A stretch of 64,000 nucleotides of DNA, taken from positions 43,224,001 to 43,288,000 of the forward strand of contig NC_090990.1 of assembly GCF_041146395.1 (NCBI RefSeq). Reading direction: 5' to 3'. The notes below the pieces were generated by a model. That model was not told the DNA's origin. It did no database searches and saw only the letters and a list, made by a program, of their open reading frames with translations. Made by a program: the position numbers and the translations under genes. Of the stretch, positions 10,430-21,553 are shown piece by piece (within the stretch, counting starts at the first letter, position 1; every line of letters starts with the position of its first letter). The stretch comes from Eulemur rufifrons. Lineage: Eukaryota > Chordata > Mammalia > Primates > Lemuridae.

Positions 10430-10740
10430 ATTCCGCAGGATCTCTAGGGTGGTCTTGTGTTTCTAATTAATATTTCCTCCTAATTATGATCGTGATAGTA
10501 AGTGTGTTAAATGCAAAACTCACAGAGCTGTTGTGCGGAGAGGAGGAAGGCACTATAGGAGGAAGGCTGGCCAGCTTCATTGTGATGCAAAAGAATGCAA
10601 CAATTAAGAATATAATTTTGGAAGATGTCAGCAGCCTAATTACTCATAGGGCTTCCAGCAAATTAAGCAGTAGGTGAATTAGCTCATTTAATGAGATCTA
10701 GAGTTTGGAGGCAAGGTGCTTTTACTTTGCATTTGAAAAA
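10430..10740. promoter_or_regulatory. Candidate conserved noncoding element with TAATTA cluster
   Basis: A repeat-free block. TAATTA homeodomain core sites lie at 10464, 10481 and 10637, and a near-palindrome CTCATTTAATGAG lies at 10683. The 10486-10677 frame carries no domain. Enhancer function is inferred from texture only. Confidence 0.4.
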
Positions 10741-10984
10741 CACATTTCCCCACTACATGTTAATAATTTGGGCACCCCAACATGCTATTAGCTCAACAGA
10801 TTCTGTGAAAGCATAAAGGTCAGTTGCTTAAAAGGGTCTGTAAGTCAGTTAAATTGCATTTCTCTGCTCCCTGTCTACCCTTTCTCTCCTCTTCCTTTTC
10901 TTTTTTTCCCAAATGCAATCGTCCAACTTGGAAAGCATAGAGTTCATTCAATAAAGGGCTTTGGAAACCACAGTTTGCAGGGCA

Positions 10985-11112
10985 GGGTTAAAGAAGGCCC
11001 AGTGGAAATTGAATTGAAAACCTGCTTTACTATCTTAATACCTCTCTAATCCTTTGTTTCTGCATCTGTAATGTGGAAATAAATACACCCATATTATAAT
11101 GTTTCTGTTTGC
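10985..11112 (+). mobile_element. MIR SINE
   Basis: TTTCTGCATCTGTAATGTGG and AAATAAATACACCCATATT follow the MIR 3' half. Confidence 0.55.
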
Positions 11113-11129
11113 TAGTTGAATTCCTTTAC

Positions 11130-11245
11130 GAGATGCTGTTTTTTGAAGACAGGAAATATGTGATATTTATCTCTGCATCCTAGTTCCTACTACTGTACCT
11201 GGAACATAATACATGCTTAATAAGTATATTAAATAGAAATTAATA
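11130..11245 (+). mobile_element. L2 LINE 3' end
   Basis: GAAGACAGGAAATATGTG, then GTACCTGGAACATAATACATG and a TTAATAAGTATATTAAA tail. Confidence 0.6.
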
Positions 11246-11347
11246 ATTTAAAGGAATAGGTAAATACATGACTGATATAGGGGTTCAATGAGAAAAAATA
11301 TAAAGTTTCTTGTGTGTTTCCTTACTCATAGCAGACCCTCAAGAAAT

Positions 11348-11375
11348 TAAAAAAAAAAAAAAAAGAAGAAGAAAA
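11348..11375. repeat. A-rich tract
   Basis: A run of about 17 A followed by AAG units. Read in reverse it gives a poly-F chance peptide. Confidence 0.8.
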
Positions 11376-11619
11376 TAATGGCTGTATTAGCTGCCCCAGA
11401 ATCTGAGTTAGGCTTTGGGAAGGAGGAGGAGTGACAGTTTCCTGGACAGAGTTGCCCAGTGACCTAATGGGGGGAGAATATGAAAAGATATGTGGGCAGT
11501 GTTCTTCGTGCACCGCACAAGCACAGAGGCCGAAATTCTGCCTCTGGCCCAGGGTCTCTCAACATACTCAGGAAGGGTGTCAATGATGTAACTGCTCAAC
11601 CCACGTACCAGAGACTCTA

Positions 11620-11760
11620 TGAGGAGCTGCCCTCTGTCAGCAAGTTTTATACTGATGACACTGTGAGGCAGGTACTGTTACCCCTTCTTTCTATAGATGA
11701 AAAACTGAGGCTCAGAGAGATTAAGGACCACGTTCACGCCGACATGCAGTTAATCATGCA
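11620..11760 (-). mobile_element. MIR SINE fragment
   Basis: ACACTGTGAGGCAGGTACTG, then GAAAAACTGAGGCTCAGAGAG and GATTAAGGACCACG are the reverse MIR. Confidence 0.7.
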
Positions 11761-11909
11761 CATTCCCAGGCATTCAGTACCCTCCGCAATCGACATAGTG
11801 ACCAGTGTAGGACGTACCAAGCTATCCTGTGACTGCTGCTCAGTTCCACCTGCACCCTGGGCACCACGAGAGAGAGGGAGGAGAGGAGTCACCTGGCCTC
11901 GCCTCCCAC

Positions 11910-12271
11910 CACTACGGTCTGAATGTTTGTGTCCCCCCAAAATTCACAAGTTGAAATCCTAACCCCCAAGGTGATAGTATTAGAAGGAGGCAGGGCCTTT
12001 GGGAGGTGATTACGTCATGAGAGTGGAGCCTTTTTGACTGGGATTAGTGCTCTTATGAAAAAGACCCCAGAGAGCTCCCTCACCTATTCTACCACATGGG
12101 GACATAGCAAAAAAGTACCATCTAGGACAGAAATCAGGCCCCCACGAGATATTGAACCTGGCTTGATCTTGGATTTCCCAGCCTCCAGACATATGAGAAA
12201 TAAATTTCTGTTGTTTCTAAGCCACTCAGTCTGGTATTTTGTCACAGTGGCCCAGATGATGGACTCAGGCA
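11910..12271 (+). mobile_element. MLT1A/B-type solo LTR (ERVL-MaLR)
   Basis: Full-length LTR: GGTCTGAATGTTTGTGTCC, GTTGAAATCCTAACCCCC, GGGCCTTTGGGAGGTGATTA, then GATTTCCCAGCCTCCAG and AATAAATTTCTGTTGTTTC. Flanks CCCAC (11905-11909) and TCCAC (12272-12276) fit a 5-bp target duplication with one change. Confidence 0.9.
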
Positions 12272-12540
12272 TCCACCCCATCCTCTCTGCAGTCTCCTGA
12301 CAGAGGACCATGTGTCCTCAGCTGCTCTCCTTCTCTTGTACTGTGAGATGGAGTCCACCGAGTGAGAAAGCCCAATTCTGAAAGTCCCTTGGTTTGGGAC
12401 ATGGAACAGGAGGCTTCCTTCTTTTATTTCCTCATCGGGGTGGTATCTTCTAAAGCCATTTCCTGAGGCTGACTCCAAAGCCACATCCTCTCCATGGCTC
12501 TCCACAGGGAACCTTCCATCTCTCAAGGGCTTCGACAACC

Positions 12541-12805
12541 ATTATTATTATTTAGTTTGTAAGTAGCTACCATTTATTGAATGCTTACTATGGACACTGG
12601 GCTTTTCATGATCTTATTTAATTCTCACCAAGAAACCCATGAGATAGCTACTGTTATTACCCCTGACTCTTAGATAAGCATACTGAGGTCAGAGAGTTTA
12701 AACGAATTATTCAAGGTCACTCAGCTTATAAGGTGTAGAGCTGAGATTCCACATCAGGTTTCCTGACCCCAGGGCCCTTGCACTAACTGTTCTATGTTGC
12801 CTTCA
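12541..12805 (-). mobile_element. MIR SINE, near full length
   Basis: From CATTTATTGAATGCTTACTA through CTTATTTAATTCTCACC and TTCAAGGTCACTCAGC to CTATGTTGCCTTC, the whole reverse MIR can be followed. Confidence 0.85.
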
Positions 12806-13059
12806 CTGAATGACTCTGATTGCTATAAAAATATTTTATAGATAGAACTCACTGTCTTTCTGAAACTTCCATCTCTTGGCAATGGTTCTTTCTCTGAAAT
12901 CACACAGAACAAATCCACTCTTTTTATAGCATGCTCTTCAGATAATGGGAACGCCAACTCCCCGCACAGCATCAGCCCTTCCAGCAGACAGTTCTGCCCA
13001 GCCACACAGACACATCTGGGTGCTATTTCCTATAAGGGTAATTCATAGTTACATGAGTC

Positions 13060-13295
13060 TAGTGATGTTGTTATTACTTTTACATGATGCATTTCACTAA
13101 CACAATCACACTCAACCCAACACAATGCTGTGAGGGTGGTATTGGCTCCCTCGCTATAGAGATGAGGAAGATGGGGCCCAGAAAGGTGATGTCTATTGTC
13201 CAAGAGCAAAAGATCAGTCAAATAGCAGAGCTGGGATTCAAACTGGGGTGTGTCTAAAGTTAAGACATGTGGCCTTCCCACTGTGCCATGAAACC
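13060..13295 (-). mobile_element. MIR SINE
   Basis: AATGCTGTGAGGGTGGTATTG, GAGATGAGGAAGATGGGGCC and GCAGAGCTGGGATTCAAACTG mark the reverse MIR. Confidence 0.8.
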
Positions 13296-14020
13296 TTTCT
13301 GAATGAATGAGTGAATGAACCATAAGTGGCAGAGTGTGATAAACACCTTTAAGAGAGGTCCAGGCAAATGCTAAAGGTGCTCAGCTCAGAAAAAGAGATG
13401 CCGCCTTCTTTCCCACCAAGTCTTCAGTGAGGCTGCACTAATTACCATTTATATAAGATGCCTGCCTGCCTGCCTCTGCTGGTGCTCACAGAGAAGTTTT
13501 AATTTGCTGGTGAAGGAGTTGGGGGAGGGAATGGAGAGTGCCGTGAAGTGTCCCCTCCAAAGCGGGAGAGATTTCTGTACAGAGAAACACTGATAGGTTA
13601 CTAAAGAGAAAAAGAAGAAAAAGCAACAAAGATGACGCGTATACTTGGGATGCGCTCGCAAGCCTGCAGCATCTGGTGGGTAGGATTCACTGGTCCTTCC
13701 CTTCCTGAGATTGCAAGCAAGTAGCTAATATGAGAGAGAACTGACAATTGGGTTGTCCCACTGAGCTTGGGGCGAGGTGACTACTCAGAAACCTAGTCCC
13801 TCCCAGAAGAGACTCATCTGTGTTAACGCAAAAGATGTCTTGGAGGGGCCATGACCACATGCATGAGAGAATTGGTCCATTTCAGCCTTGCAGACAGCCT
13901 GGCAAGGAAACTGAACACTCGCCCTATCCAGACTGAGATTACCAGGGAAGCAGGGGCCTGAGGTTATCTAACCAGAGACAGACTGCCAGAATGGAGATGC
14001 AGGGTACCGGCAATCACACA
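13296..14020. other. Unassigned DNA
   Basis: It starts with a TGAATGAATGAGTGAATGAA run (about 13300-13320). The rest is single-copy. The reverse frame at 13449-13661 has a poly-F segment from an AAGAAGAAA tract and is not taken as a gene. Confidence 0.35.
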
Positions 14021-14024
14021 AACC

Positions 14025-14215
14025 TGAGTGCCAATTCTGTCTCCCCACTCACTCTATGGCTGTGTTACCTTGGGCAAGTGACTTAACCTCTCTCATCTTC
14101 ATCTTCTCATCTATAAAATGCAGAAAACTAAATGCATTTCAGATTGGGGATTTGAAGATTATGGACAACCATGTATATAAACTTCATGGCATATAGTAGG
14201 TGTTCAAGAAACTTG
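14025..14215 (+). mobile_element. MIR SINE
   Basis: GTGTTACCTTGGGCAAGTGAC, then CTTAACCTCTCTCATCTTC and a GGCATATAGTAGGTGTTC tail. Confidence 0.8.
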
Positions 14216-14749
14216 AGTTCCTTCCCCTTGGGAAAAGCTCCCACGCTGAGCTGGGGAACAGGTTCCTGCCCCCAGACTCATTTTACCCACAAATTCTTCC
14301 TTGGCCTCTAATGAGGTAAAATTCCCCTGGGCCTATTAGCTCCCATGATTGCAATTCAAGCACAGCACAGTGTTGATTGGGCTGTTAGACTCCAGAGATT
14401 TCCTGGTAGAAAATTCGTGGGTGGGAGTGTGTGGACAATTTGGAGAGATGGCATTAAGGAATTCAGGTAGCCAGTATTCCTTAGACTTCTAGTGGCTTAA
14501 CAGGCGAATTACTCTGGAGACTCTTCATGAAGCTAAACAAATACAAATAGCATTTTGGAATCATCAGGAATTCACAATATTAACTTCCGCTGAGGGTAGC
14601 TGAGAGGCAGAACATACTTGGATATTATTCTGGGCCTCAACAGCCTTGGTTCCGGATCCTTCTTTCTCCACGCTTCTCAAGGGCCTGGTTTTTTCAACTG
14701 GAAGAAGCATTTTCAGAGGTAATCTGAAGTCCACAGGCCTCCCCTCTGC
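14216..14749. other. Unassigned single-copy DNA
   Basis: No repeat family or coding signal that I can recognise. Confidence 0.35.
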
Positions 14750-14965
14750 GAGGAGAGCACAGACTTTGGGGTGAGGTGGGACCTGGCTCCAAATCTTAGC
14801 TCTGCCACTTACTAGCTATGTGACCCTGGGCAAGTTACTTAACCCCCCTATACTTCAGTTTCTCCAGATACAAAATGGAATGGTGATGCTATGACCTCAC
14901 AGAGTAGACATGAGGCTTATATGAGCAAGGTGCTTAGAACAGAGCTGGGCAGGCAGTTATCTGAT
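14750..14965 (+). mobile_element. MIR SINE, well preserved
   Basis: TCTGCCACTTACTAGCTATG and CCTGGGCAAGTTACTTAAC match the MIR core without gaps. The tail is GGTGCTTAGAACAGAGCTGG. Confidence 0.9.
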
Positions 14966-15114
14966 CCCCGCCTCTCCCTAGAGCCCCACCCCCTGGTGAG
15001 ACCCCCTTTATGATCAACAGGAAGCACTTTGACACCCCTCCTAACAAACACATGAAATACACAAATGACACAAAGATCGAATGAACAGAGATGATTAAAC
15101 CTATTTTTCTTTTG

Positions 15115-15230
15115 ACTCAAACAAGTGGAGCACCCTGTCCTTGGTCACACAGCTAGCATGGGATGAAGCCAGGAAAAGTCACATGGCCTGAATCCTAGGG
15201 TAGCAGTCCTGCCACCACTCCGGGCTTCCC
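15115..15230 (-). mobile_element. MIR SINE fragment
   Basis: CCTTGGTCACACAGCTAGC followed by CTGAATCCTAGGGTAGC is the reverse MIR core. Confidence 0.6.
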
Positions 15231-15704
15231 TCACCTCCGAATTTCTCCTGGCTCTCTTTCTTTGAACAGAAAGGGTTTGATAGAAACACTAACAACATAT
15301 ATGAATTTTGAAGCAGATGCCCATTTTTAATGTGGGAAGAAAAACATTAAGATATCAAACTTGGGGCTGCTACATGAACATCTGTAGCATAGACATGGGT
15401 ACTGGGGCCCAGAAGTTCAACGAAGTAATTGTCACAAATATGACTCAACTGGACATTGGTTTATTTAGCCTGTTTGTTCAATTCTACTTTTAACTTATTC
15501 AATTGGCTATTCCTCTTTGTTTTCCTTCTCAAAACATGACCCCAAATTATTTGGATGGAAATATGTTTACCCACTACCTCATTAATTTCTGACACTTTGC
15601 ATTATGTTTTACACCCTCCTCTTTTCCTTTCTTCCCCTTCAAAATTCAAAGTATTGGTGGGAATAAGACAAATGATACACTACTTCTCCATCATGTGTTA
15701 TGAC

Positions 15705-15847
15705 CTGTGACTGTTGTTTGCAACCCGGCCAAGGCTGTCTGCAAGGCACCCTGCGGGCTTGTCCATGAACTTGTGTAGGAAATGGAGGCCAATGTTGGGC
15801 ATGGCCAGCTGGGCAGGCAGCAGAGGCACCTCATTGGCTCCCAGGAG
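15705..15847 (-). other. Exon-like open block, function unknown
   Basis: On the reverse strand a 143-base open block is bounded by an AG acceptor (plus 15848-15849, after a weak pyrimidine stretch) and a CAG/GTCATA donor. Inside, the frame reads LLGANEVPLLPAQLAM and then PNIGLHFLHKFMDKPAG, richer in ordinary protein text than the other frames here. It meets a stop soon after the donor if unspliced. It may be a pseudogene piece or chance; I do not recognise it. The track's 62-aa frame for this spot is a different reading frame. Confidence 0.2.
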
Positions 15848-15869
15848 CTGGAGAGATTATCAAGTTTTA

Positions 15870-16045
15870 CTGCACACAAAACACTTACTCATATGCAACT
15901 GCATTTACTCTTACCACCCCTTGGTTATAATTGAGAAGTCTATTACCACAGACAAAGAGGCTGAGGTTTAGAGGAGTTGAGTGTCTTACACCAAACCATA
16001 TGAAGAATAAGCAACGCTGCCTGGAACAGAACCAAACTTATTGAG
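15870..16045 (-). mobile_element. MIR SINE, decayed
   Basis: CAAAGAGGCTGAGGTTTAGAG and GTGTCTTACACCAAACC fit the reverse MIR core. The left part is weak. Confidence 0.45.
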
Positions 16046-16560
16046 TTTATTCTCATATGCTTTCAAACCAACCCAAATAGTTTAAACTGGGTGGGCTTTC
16101 ATCATGAACATGAATTGCTGTGTTCTGACAGGGGCACTTAGGGACACCTGTGTGTAGGCAAGTTTGACACATACTATGCAATCCCACCCTACTATGCTCA
16201 TAGGTCCTGTGTGTGCTTGTTGTGGTTTTTCTGTCACTTCCTTCACTGACAAATTGACATACGACAGCTGCTTCTCCTGCTGTTAGAAGCACACACTTTC
16301 ACAGCCCTTTTATACTCTTTTGTAATATCTTGTTTAGAATCTGTTTTGGGTCATCACCTAGGTAACTTTTAGACTTGTGTCTGCAAGAGAGTACCATAAA
16401 GAAGAACTAGTTATTTTCTTACAGACAACTGGGGAGCTTCACTCTTTAGTTCTCTGTAATTCAGGTCGAGAGCTCACCTAGCGCACACTCCATAGGAACC
16501 GCTGCTCTAGGTGGAGGCAGCGACTGAGCTGGATGAAGGCGCAGCCCTCACCCTGTTACA
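16046..16560. other. Unassigned single-copy DNA
   Basis: Neither a repeat nor a coding signal is recognised. The reverse frame at 16053-16292 shows no domain. Confidence 0.35.
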
Positions 16561-16564
16561 CACT

Positions 16565-16745
16565 CTCCACCAGGCTTCCCTTTTCTTTCATGGCTCTTTT
16601 GACACATTCAGTTATTTGTACAATCTTTTGTTTAATGTCTGTTGTTCCTGCTAGATCTTTAATTATATGCCATTGTATGTCTAATGCCTAGTATTTGCTT
16701 GGCACCCAATAGTTTTCCCATTAGGTATTTGTTGAGTGAATAAAA
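16565..16745 (+). mobile_element. L2 LINE 3' end
   Basis: ATGCCTAGTATTTGCTTGGC, then TAGGTATTTGTTGAGTGAATA, the L2 tail. Confidence 0.6.
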
Positions 16746-17284
16746 AGGTGCCCCAGACACAAACAGATATGCTTTCGTGCAAAGGCTGTTTCTGGACACT
16801 CTGGGCCTATGTCCCTATCTTGAGAAACTCCCCTGTCTCCCCGGTCTTGATGCCCTGGCTTTGAATCACATCAACAGGCCGGACCTACAGTCTCCTGGTG
16901 CCAGCTACATTTTAGGATTCTCACCATTCGCAATCTCCTTCAGAGTAACATCCTAGAAAGAAGAGTCCCATGGGATGCAAATCCAGATGTCACGTGATGG
17001 GTAGTTGGTCCTGGCCTCTGCAGGACACATATCCTGGTCACTGTATTAATACTAACCTTACAATAATGCAACTCTGCGTTTTACATGGAATTTTTAGACT
17101 CCGCTTGGATCCTTATGATGGTGTTTTGCCATATTTCTAGATGCTGCATTTTCCCTGCTACCTTGGCCTTACTCCTATTATCTCCAACTGGTTCCATGTT
17201 CCTACCAGGGGCCCCTCAGTGGCGAAGAAATCAGATTCTACTTTCCCGGCCCTGATGCTGATACCTAGAGGAGGGAGAGGCCGA
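16746..17284. other. Unassigned DNA
   Basis: Single-copy sequence with scattered CpGs; no gene or repeat is named. Confidence 0.3.
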
Positions 17285-17478
17285 TCATATATTGAACTGC
17301 TACCATATACCAGGAGCTTTTTCATCGTCACAACTGCACAGCTAGAGAAATCTCAGTATACCTTTTCACAAGTAAGAAAAAAACTGAGGTTGACAGAGGT
17401 GAAGTCACTTATCCAGAGTCCTGTAACCAGGATTGGAAACGTGGAAGCCCCAACTTTTCCTATTGACCCTCGATGAAT
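17285..17478 (-). mobile_element. MIR SINE
   Basis: CTACCATATACCAGGAGC, AAAACTGAGGTTGACAGAGG and TTATCCAGAGTCCTGTAACC give the reverse MIR. The 17141-17476 open frame overlaps it and is discarded. Confidence 0.65.
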
Positions 17479-17645
17479 ACTTTCATGAGCCCTCTTTGCC
17501 TGAAACACAATACACTTAGGGCGCTTTCCAGCTCTCCCTCCAGTCGCTCCCAATATTCTTTGCTAGGGCCAGCGGATTGATGGGTATTTCAGAGAGGGCT
17601 AGAAATCTCTGACCACTCTCCCAGATAATTTAATTTGTTACTCCT

Positions 17646-17661
17646 AAAAAAAAAAAAAAAA
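17646..17661. repeat. A-run
   Basis: A homopolymer of about 16 A with no SINE body attached on either side. Confidence 0.8.
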
Positions 17662-17739
17662 CGATACAATAATAATACCACTGCTGGCCATGTCCTGGAG
17701 GGGAGGAACCCTCATTGGAGTCTTTCCAGTGAGCGGATA

Positions 17740-17960
17740 ACATATTTAAATGCAGTTCATCAGTCAGTAATCTGCTGCCACCCCATCCTCAGAGAGCTGC
17801 TTTATTGAACACTGTAATTGCCTGGATGCTGTTATTCATTTCTGTAGCTGTTGCTATTAATTAAATATTTTTGTCGAAAGCTCCCCGTGACATTTCTTGC
17901 TGCATTCTTGAATATCTGATAAGATACACAGTCAGTACACTGGTACCCTCTGCATTCAGC
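17740..17960. promoter_or_regulatory. Candidate conserved noncoding element
   Basis: Repeat-free. TTGCTATTAATTAAATATTT near 17848 is a homeodomain-type site, beside CTGTAATTGCC (17813) and a GATAAGATA GATA-type pair near 17919. Function is inferred. Confidence 0.4.
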
Positions 17961-18042
17961 TGATAGTCTTGTCCTAGTTTCTAACCCTCAAAACGCTAAA
18001 GAAATGACACAGTTTTAGTGGAATGAGGACTTCTATTGTTAC

Positions 18043-18067
18043 GGGGGGTGGGGGGGGTAGAGGGAGT
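18043..18067 (+). repeat. G-rich run
   Basis: G6-T-G8 followed by TAGAGGG. It could fold as a G-quadruplex; no promoter signs are near it. Confidence 0.6.
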
Positions 18068-18237
18068 CCAAGAATCTCAGTGAAATAGATGCAAATGTCA
18101 TGTTTTAGAGCTCATTGTGCTGGCTGAAGCTGGAAATGGGACTAGACTCTTATTCAAAGGCTTAGCCCATTTCTTAGGTCAAAGAAAGCTTGGCTGCACT
18201 GGCTCCTGTATGCCCAACCCCAGTGGAAACAGGAATT

Positions 18238-18430
18238 TAGTCCTTCATTCAGTAATATTTAATGGGTATCTCTGGAGGTCCTACTATGTACCAGGCCCTG
18301 TGCTAAGTGCTGAAGATACAAAATTTAAATAATAAAAATAAAATAAGAAAACAAAGAAATCCCTGCCCTTAAAAAAAATCACAGTCTGTTGGGGAACATA
18401 GGCAAGCCCACTACAATAAAAGCTGGGCTT
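18238..18430 (-). mobile_element. L2 LINE 3' end
   Basis: TCATTCAGTAATATTTAATG, CTACTATGTACCAGGCCC, GTGCTAAGTGCTGAAGATAC and AAATCCCTGCCCTT form a clear reverse L2 end. Confidence 0.8.
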
Positions 18431-19364
18431 TAATTCCAGGTGTGAACTAATAGTAGTAACAGCTGAGGCTGCAGGACCTCTGACTATTAGGACTGGCAGC
18501 AAAAGGCACGGGACAAAGGGACTGAAGTGTACACAGAGCAAGGTGCCCCAGCCGAGATGGAGATGAGATGCAGAGTTTGTCTATCTCAAGAGCTGATGGG
18601 CTGGAGACTCCTGTGGTCCTCCCTTGATCTGGATGACATGTATGAGGACTTTAATTTTTTCCTTGAAAGAGGAAAGAATCTAAGACCAGAGAGCTTGAGG
18701 TGAGGAGGAGGACAACAAAAAGAGAGGATGGCATCTGTCCCCCCTGCCCCACTTCATTTCTGGTCTGGCTGGAGCCCATGTGGGCAGAGAAGTGAAGTGA
18801 GAAGCCGAAGTGGTTGTGTCCATAACTGACTGCGGTGAAGGCTGAGCTGCTGTGGGGTCCAGATGCACAGGAGGGAGTTGCCAGGGCTTGGGGAACAAGG
18901 CCTCGCCCTTCACTGCTCCCCAGCTCGCTCCAGCATCTCTAGGACTGACAGCTTTGGGGCACAGGGAGCAAGCAGCTCTGCATGGACGCTGGCTTTCCCT
19001 GCGGGGCATGACTGGGGTGGCAGCAGAGATGCTCCTTCACAGGGCTTCGCGACTAGAGAGCATCCCACAAGGGGGCCAGGAACAGAGAGAAAGGGGGCAG
19101 GTGAGACGTGGGCAGCAGACAGACTGGCTTTGTGGGAATAGGTGAGCACACACCTGGAGATTCTTGGGGGTGGGGACAACTCTGAAGGGTGACGGAATTC
19201 TTAGGCGGAGGGGCTTCCAGCTACCAAAGTTGGAATGTTACTAGTTAACAAGTGAAGCAACTTTGTAATGTTTGGGGTTTTTGTGATGAACAAAAGAAAG
19301 GAGAGAGAGACAGATGGATGAGACCCTTGGCACAAGGAGAGAGTACGTCAGCAGGACTACTGGA
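18431..19364. other. Unassigned, locally GC-rich DNA
   Basis: Several overlapping frames (18680-19179) exist because stop codons are rare in GC-rich sequence. No CpG-island density, splice order or domain supports a gene. The first part (to about 18560) may be more L2. Confidence 0.35.
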
Positions 19365-19545
19365 GCCGAGCGGTAAAGTATGGTGGAAAGAACATCCAAG
19401 GTCAGGAGACCTAGTACTGGTCCTTGCTTCGCTGATAACTATGTGATACTGAACAAGTCACTGTCTCTCTCTGAGCCTCAGTTTCCTCAGCTGTAAATGA
19501 AAGACAGGAACAGTTCTTTCCTGCTCCGCCGGGTCCATGATTCCA
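19365..19545 (+). mobile_element. MIR SINE
   Basis: GGAAAGAACATCCAAGGTCAG, CTTCGCTGATAACTATGTGA and GAGCCTCAGTTTCCTCAGC are the forward MIR. Confidence 0.75.
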
Positions 19546-19794
19546 GGTGAGCTACTTACAGGGTACTGGAGCTTTTAAATGCAGAAACTTCCTAACACCA
19601 GGTGAGAGTTACAAATGTAAATATAGCAAAATGATAGAAGAGCAAAAAATTAAGGTTCTCATGGCAACCAGGATTCATAGCAGCTGTGCATTGTTAGAGG
19701 GACTCCTGATGATTAATCCCAAAGCCCACCTATTGAGTGGGAATTGTCAGGGACTCGTTTGGGGGGTTGGGGGTGGAGCACAAAGGCAAGACTA

Positions 19795-20075
19795 GCCAAC
19801 CATTTTAATGAGATTTTTAATCAATGCAAAAATTTTTGGCAACACTTTCAATGAAGGTGCCAAATAAAAAATGCATTTATATTTAATGAGGCACTCTATT
19901 TATTATTTATGCAATAATAAATGCCAGTCAGTTATTAATAAAATATCGCTCAGTCATTAATCCTCAATAAATACAGTTAGAGTAATTACTATTAAAGTGA
20001 CACAGAATACTTCATAATGAGAAGGTAATTTTCTCAACGTTAATGGATTATTCAAACAAACCTTAACTTGCAGTT
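19795..20075. promoter_or_regulatory. Candidate conserved noncoding element, AT-rich
   Basis: A dense AT-rich, repeat-free block with TTTATTATTTATGCAATAAT (near 19908), several ATTAAT sites and TTTAATGAG at 19804 and 19882. The 11-mer TTTAATGAGAT at 19804 is also present at 10688 in the other candidate element. Enhancer role is inferred. Confidence 0.4.
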
Positions 20076-20214
20076 ATCAAGATCAAGACCCTCTAGGGAA
20101 AGGGGCCAGGGAGTTACACTGTAACCTTGAAAACTTTGAAAGTTTCAAGACTTGAAAATGAGGCCACCAGGGGTCCTTGAACTGCTATCGAGAGTCTCAC
20201 GGAAAAAGGCACAG

Positions 20215-20460
20215 AAGTGCCACAGACCAAGCACCAGCACGGAGCCAGGACAGTGTCTAGGATTGGACCATTACTAAACTGTGTGACCTTGGCAAAGTCA
20301 TTGAGTTTCTTTGCACCCTCATTGCTTCATTTGAAAAACGAGGGGAATGGTCTCTCCCATTCAGTGTTGTGGTGAGGATTCAAAGAGATACGTATTTTTC
20401 CAAAAGTGAGCGCTATACCTGGCACATAGTAAGTAGATGTTTGATAAATGATGCCTCAGG
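20215..20460 (+). mobile_element. MIR SINE
   Basis: ACTAAACTGTGTGACCTTGGC, GTTGTGGTGAGGATTCAAAG and CTGGCACATAGTAAGTAGA, nearly full length. Confidence 0.85.
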
Positions 20461-20689
20461 CTAAATCCCATAAGTAACGAGGTGTATTCCGTTAGTGTAG
20501 CAAAGGGAACCATAAGTCCTGTTTCCTGAGGATCCCAAATTTTAGAAATTTAACCTCACTCGTTGGATTGAAATTTATAGTCCTCATTTTTTCTCAAAAT
20601 TATGACTATCATTCATGAGCCCTTACATTGATCCTTTCTGGTTTACCTAAGCTGTTTTCATAGATGTCAAATCACTTTGACAGCAACTT

Positions 20690-20845
20690 CTCTGACTGTG
20701 ACAGAAATCACAGTGAAGGGTGAAAAAGCGTAAATCTGAGACTAGAGAAAACTGCATTCCCCTTCCAGCTCTGCATAAAAGTCAGCCAGTCATTAATCTC
20801 ACTGGGCTCTGGTCTGATCAAATGTTGGGACAAATTATTTGTCTG
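20690..20845 (+). mobile_element. Possible MIR, decayed
   Basis: CCCCTTCCAGCTCTGCATAAA with CAGTCATTAATCTCACTGG keeps MIR order. Confidence 0.35.
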
Positions 20846-21244
20846 AGTCTCTCAGACATTGGCATGTAAGTATTTTATGACCCTCCCCTTAAATTGTGGG
20901 TTCTTAGAATTTTCTCTGCATTAGGGAGACCTGTTTTAAAGTCAGGCCGTTCTTGGGAGGAGTGGGAGGGATGCTCTTGGCAAGCCTGGAGAGTCCAAAA
21001 TACAAGGGCTGGGGGAGCACATTCCGAGTGATTAGCATCATGCAACTCCCCTTAGAGAAATATTGCTGAGCTGGGGGCAAAGGTTGGGGAGACAGGGCCT
21101 GGGGGCTGAGGGCAGGGGGAGGAATGTTTATCCAGCAGAAACAGCCATCTGAGAGAGCACTGACTGAATTCAGAATCGTGACCATTAGATTCATTTAGTT
21201 CCCACATAACAACCTCATTGCTGCAGAGAGGTGAAGTTCATTGG

Positions 21245-21385
21245 TCTCCAATTCAATCTAACTACAAGTATATTCTGTGTGCCAGCTACCATGCTAGATA
21301 GGGGTAACACAGAGCTAGGTTCACCCTTTCTCCCCTCCAGAACCTTACCAAGGAACACATCCCTGAATTAAATGTGATCAGTGCC
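21245..21385 (-). mobile_element. L2 LINE 3' end
   Basis: TTCTGTGTGCCAGCTACCATG, GGTAACACAGAGC and CTCCAGAACCTTACCAAGG. Confidence 0.5.
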
Positions 21386-21553
21386 ACAAAAGAAACAAAA
21401 CAGTATCTTCAGAAAACCCTCTATTCTGCCTTTTAAAGAGTAACGGTAGGAGGAGAGTGAAAGCCCTTCATAAACTTCTTTCCTGATCTTTCCTGTTTTG
21501 AGCTGCCTCTTTGCAACTTCTCTCTTGTACTTTTAGAAATTCTATGTCCTGCC

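Noticed and set aside
11480..11962. 160-residue frame
   Set aside because: Crosses unique DNA, a MIR and the start of an LTR; no domain.
18680..19180. Possible CpG island or first exon
   Set aside because: GC-rich but CpG-poor; overlapping frames on both strands are a composition effect.
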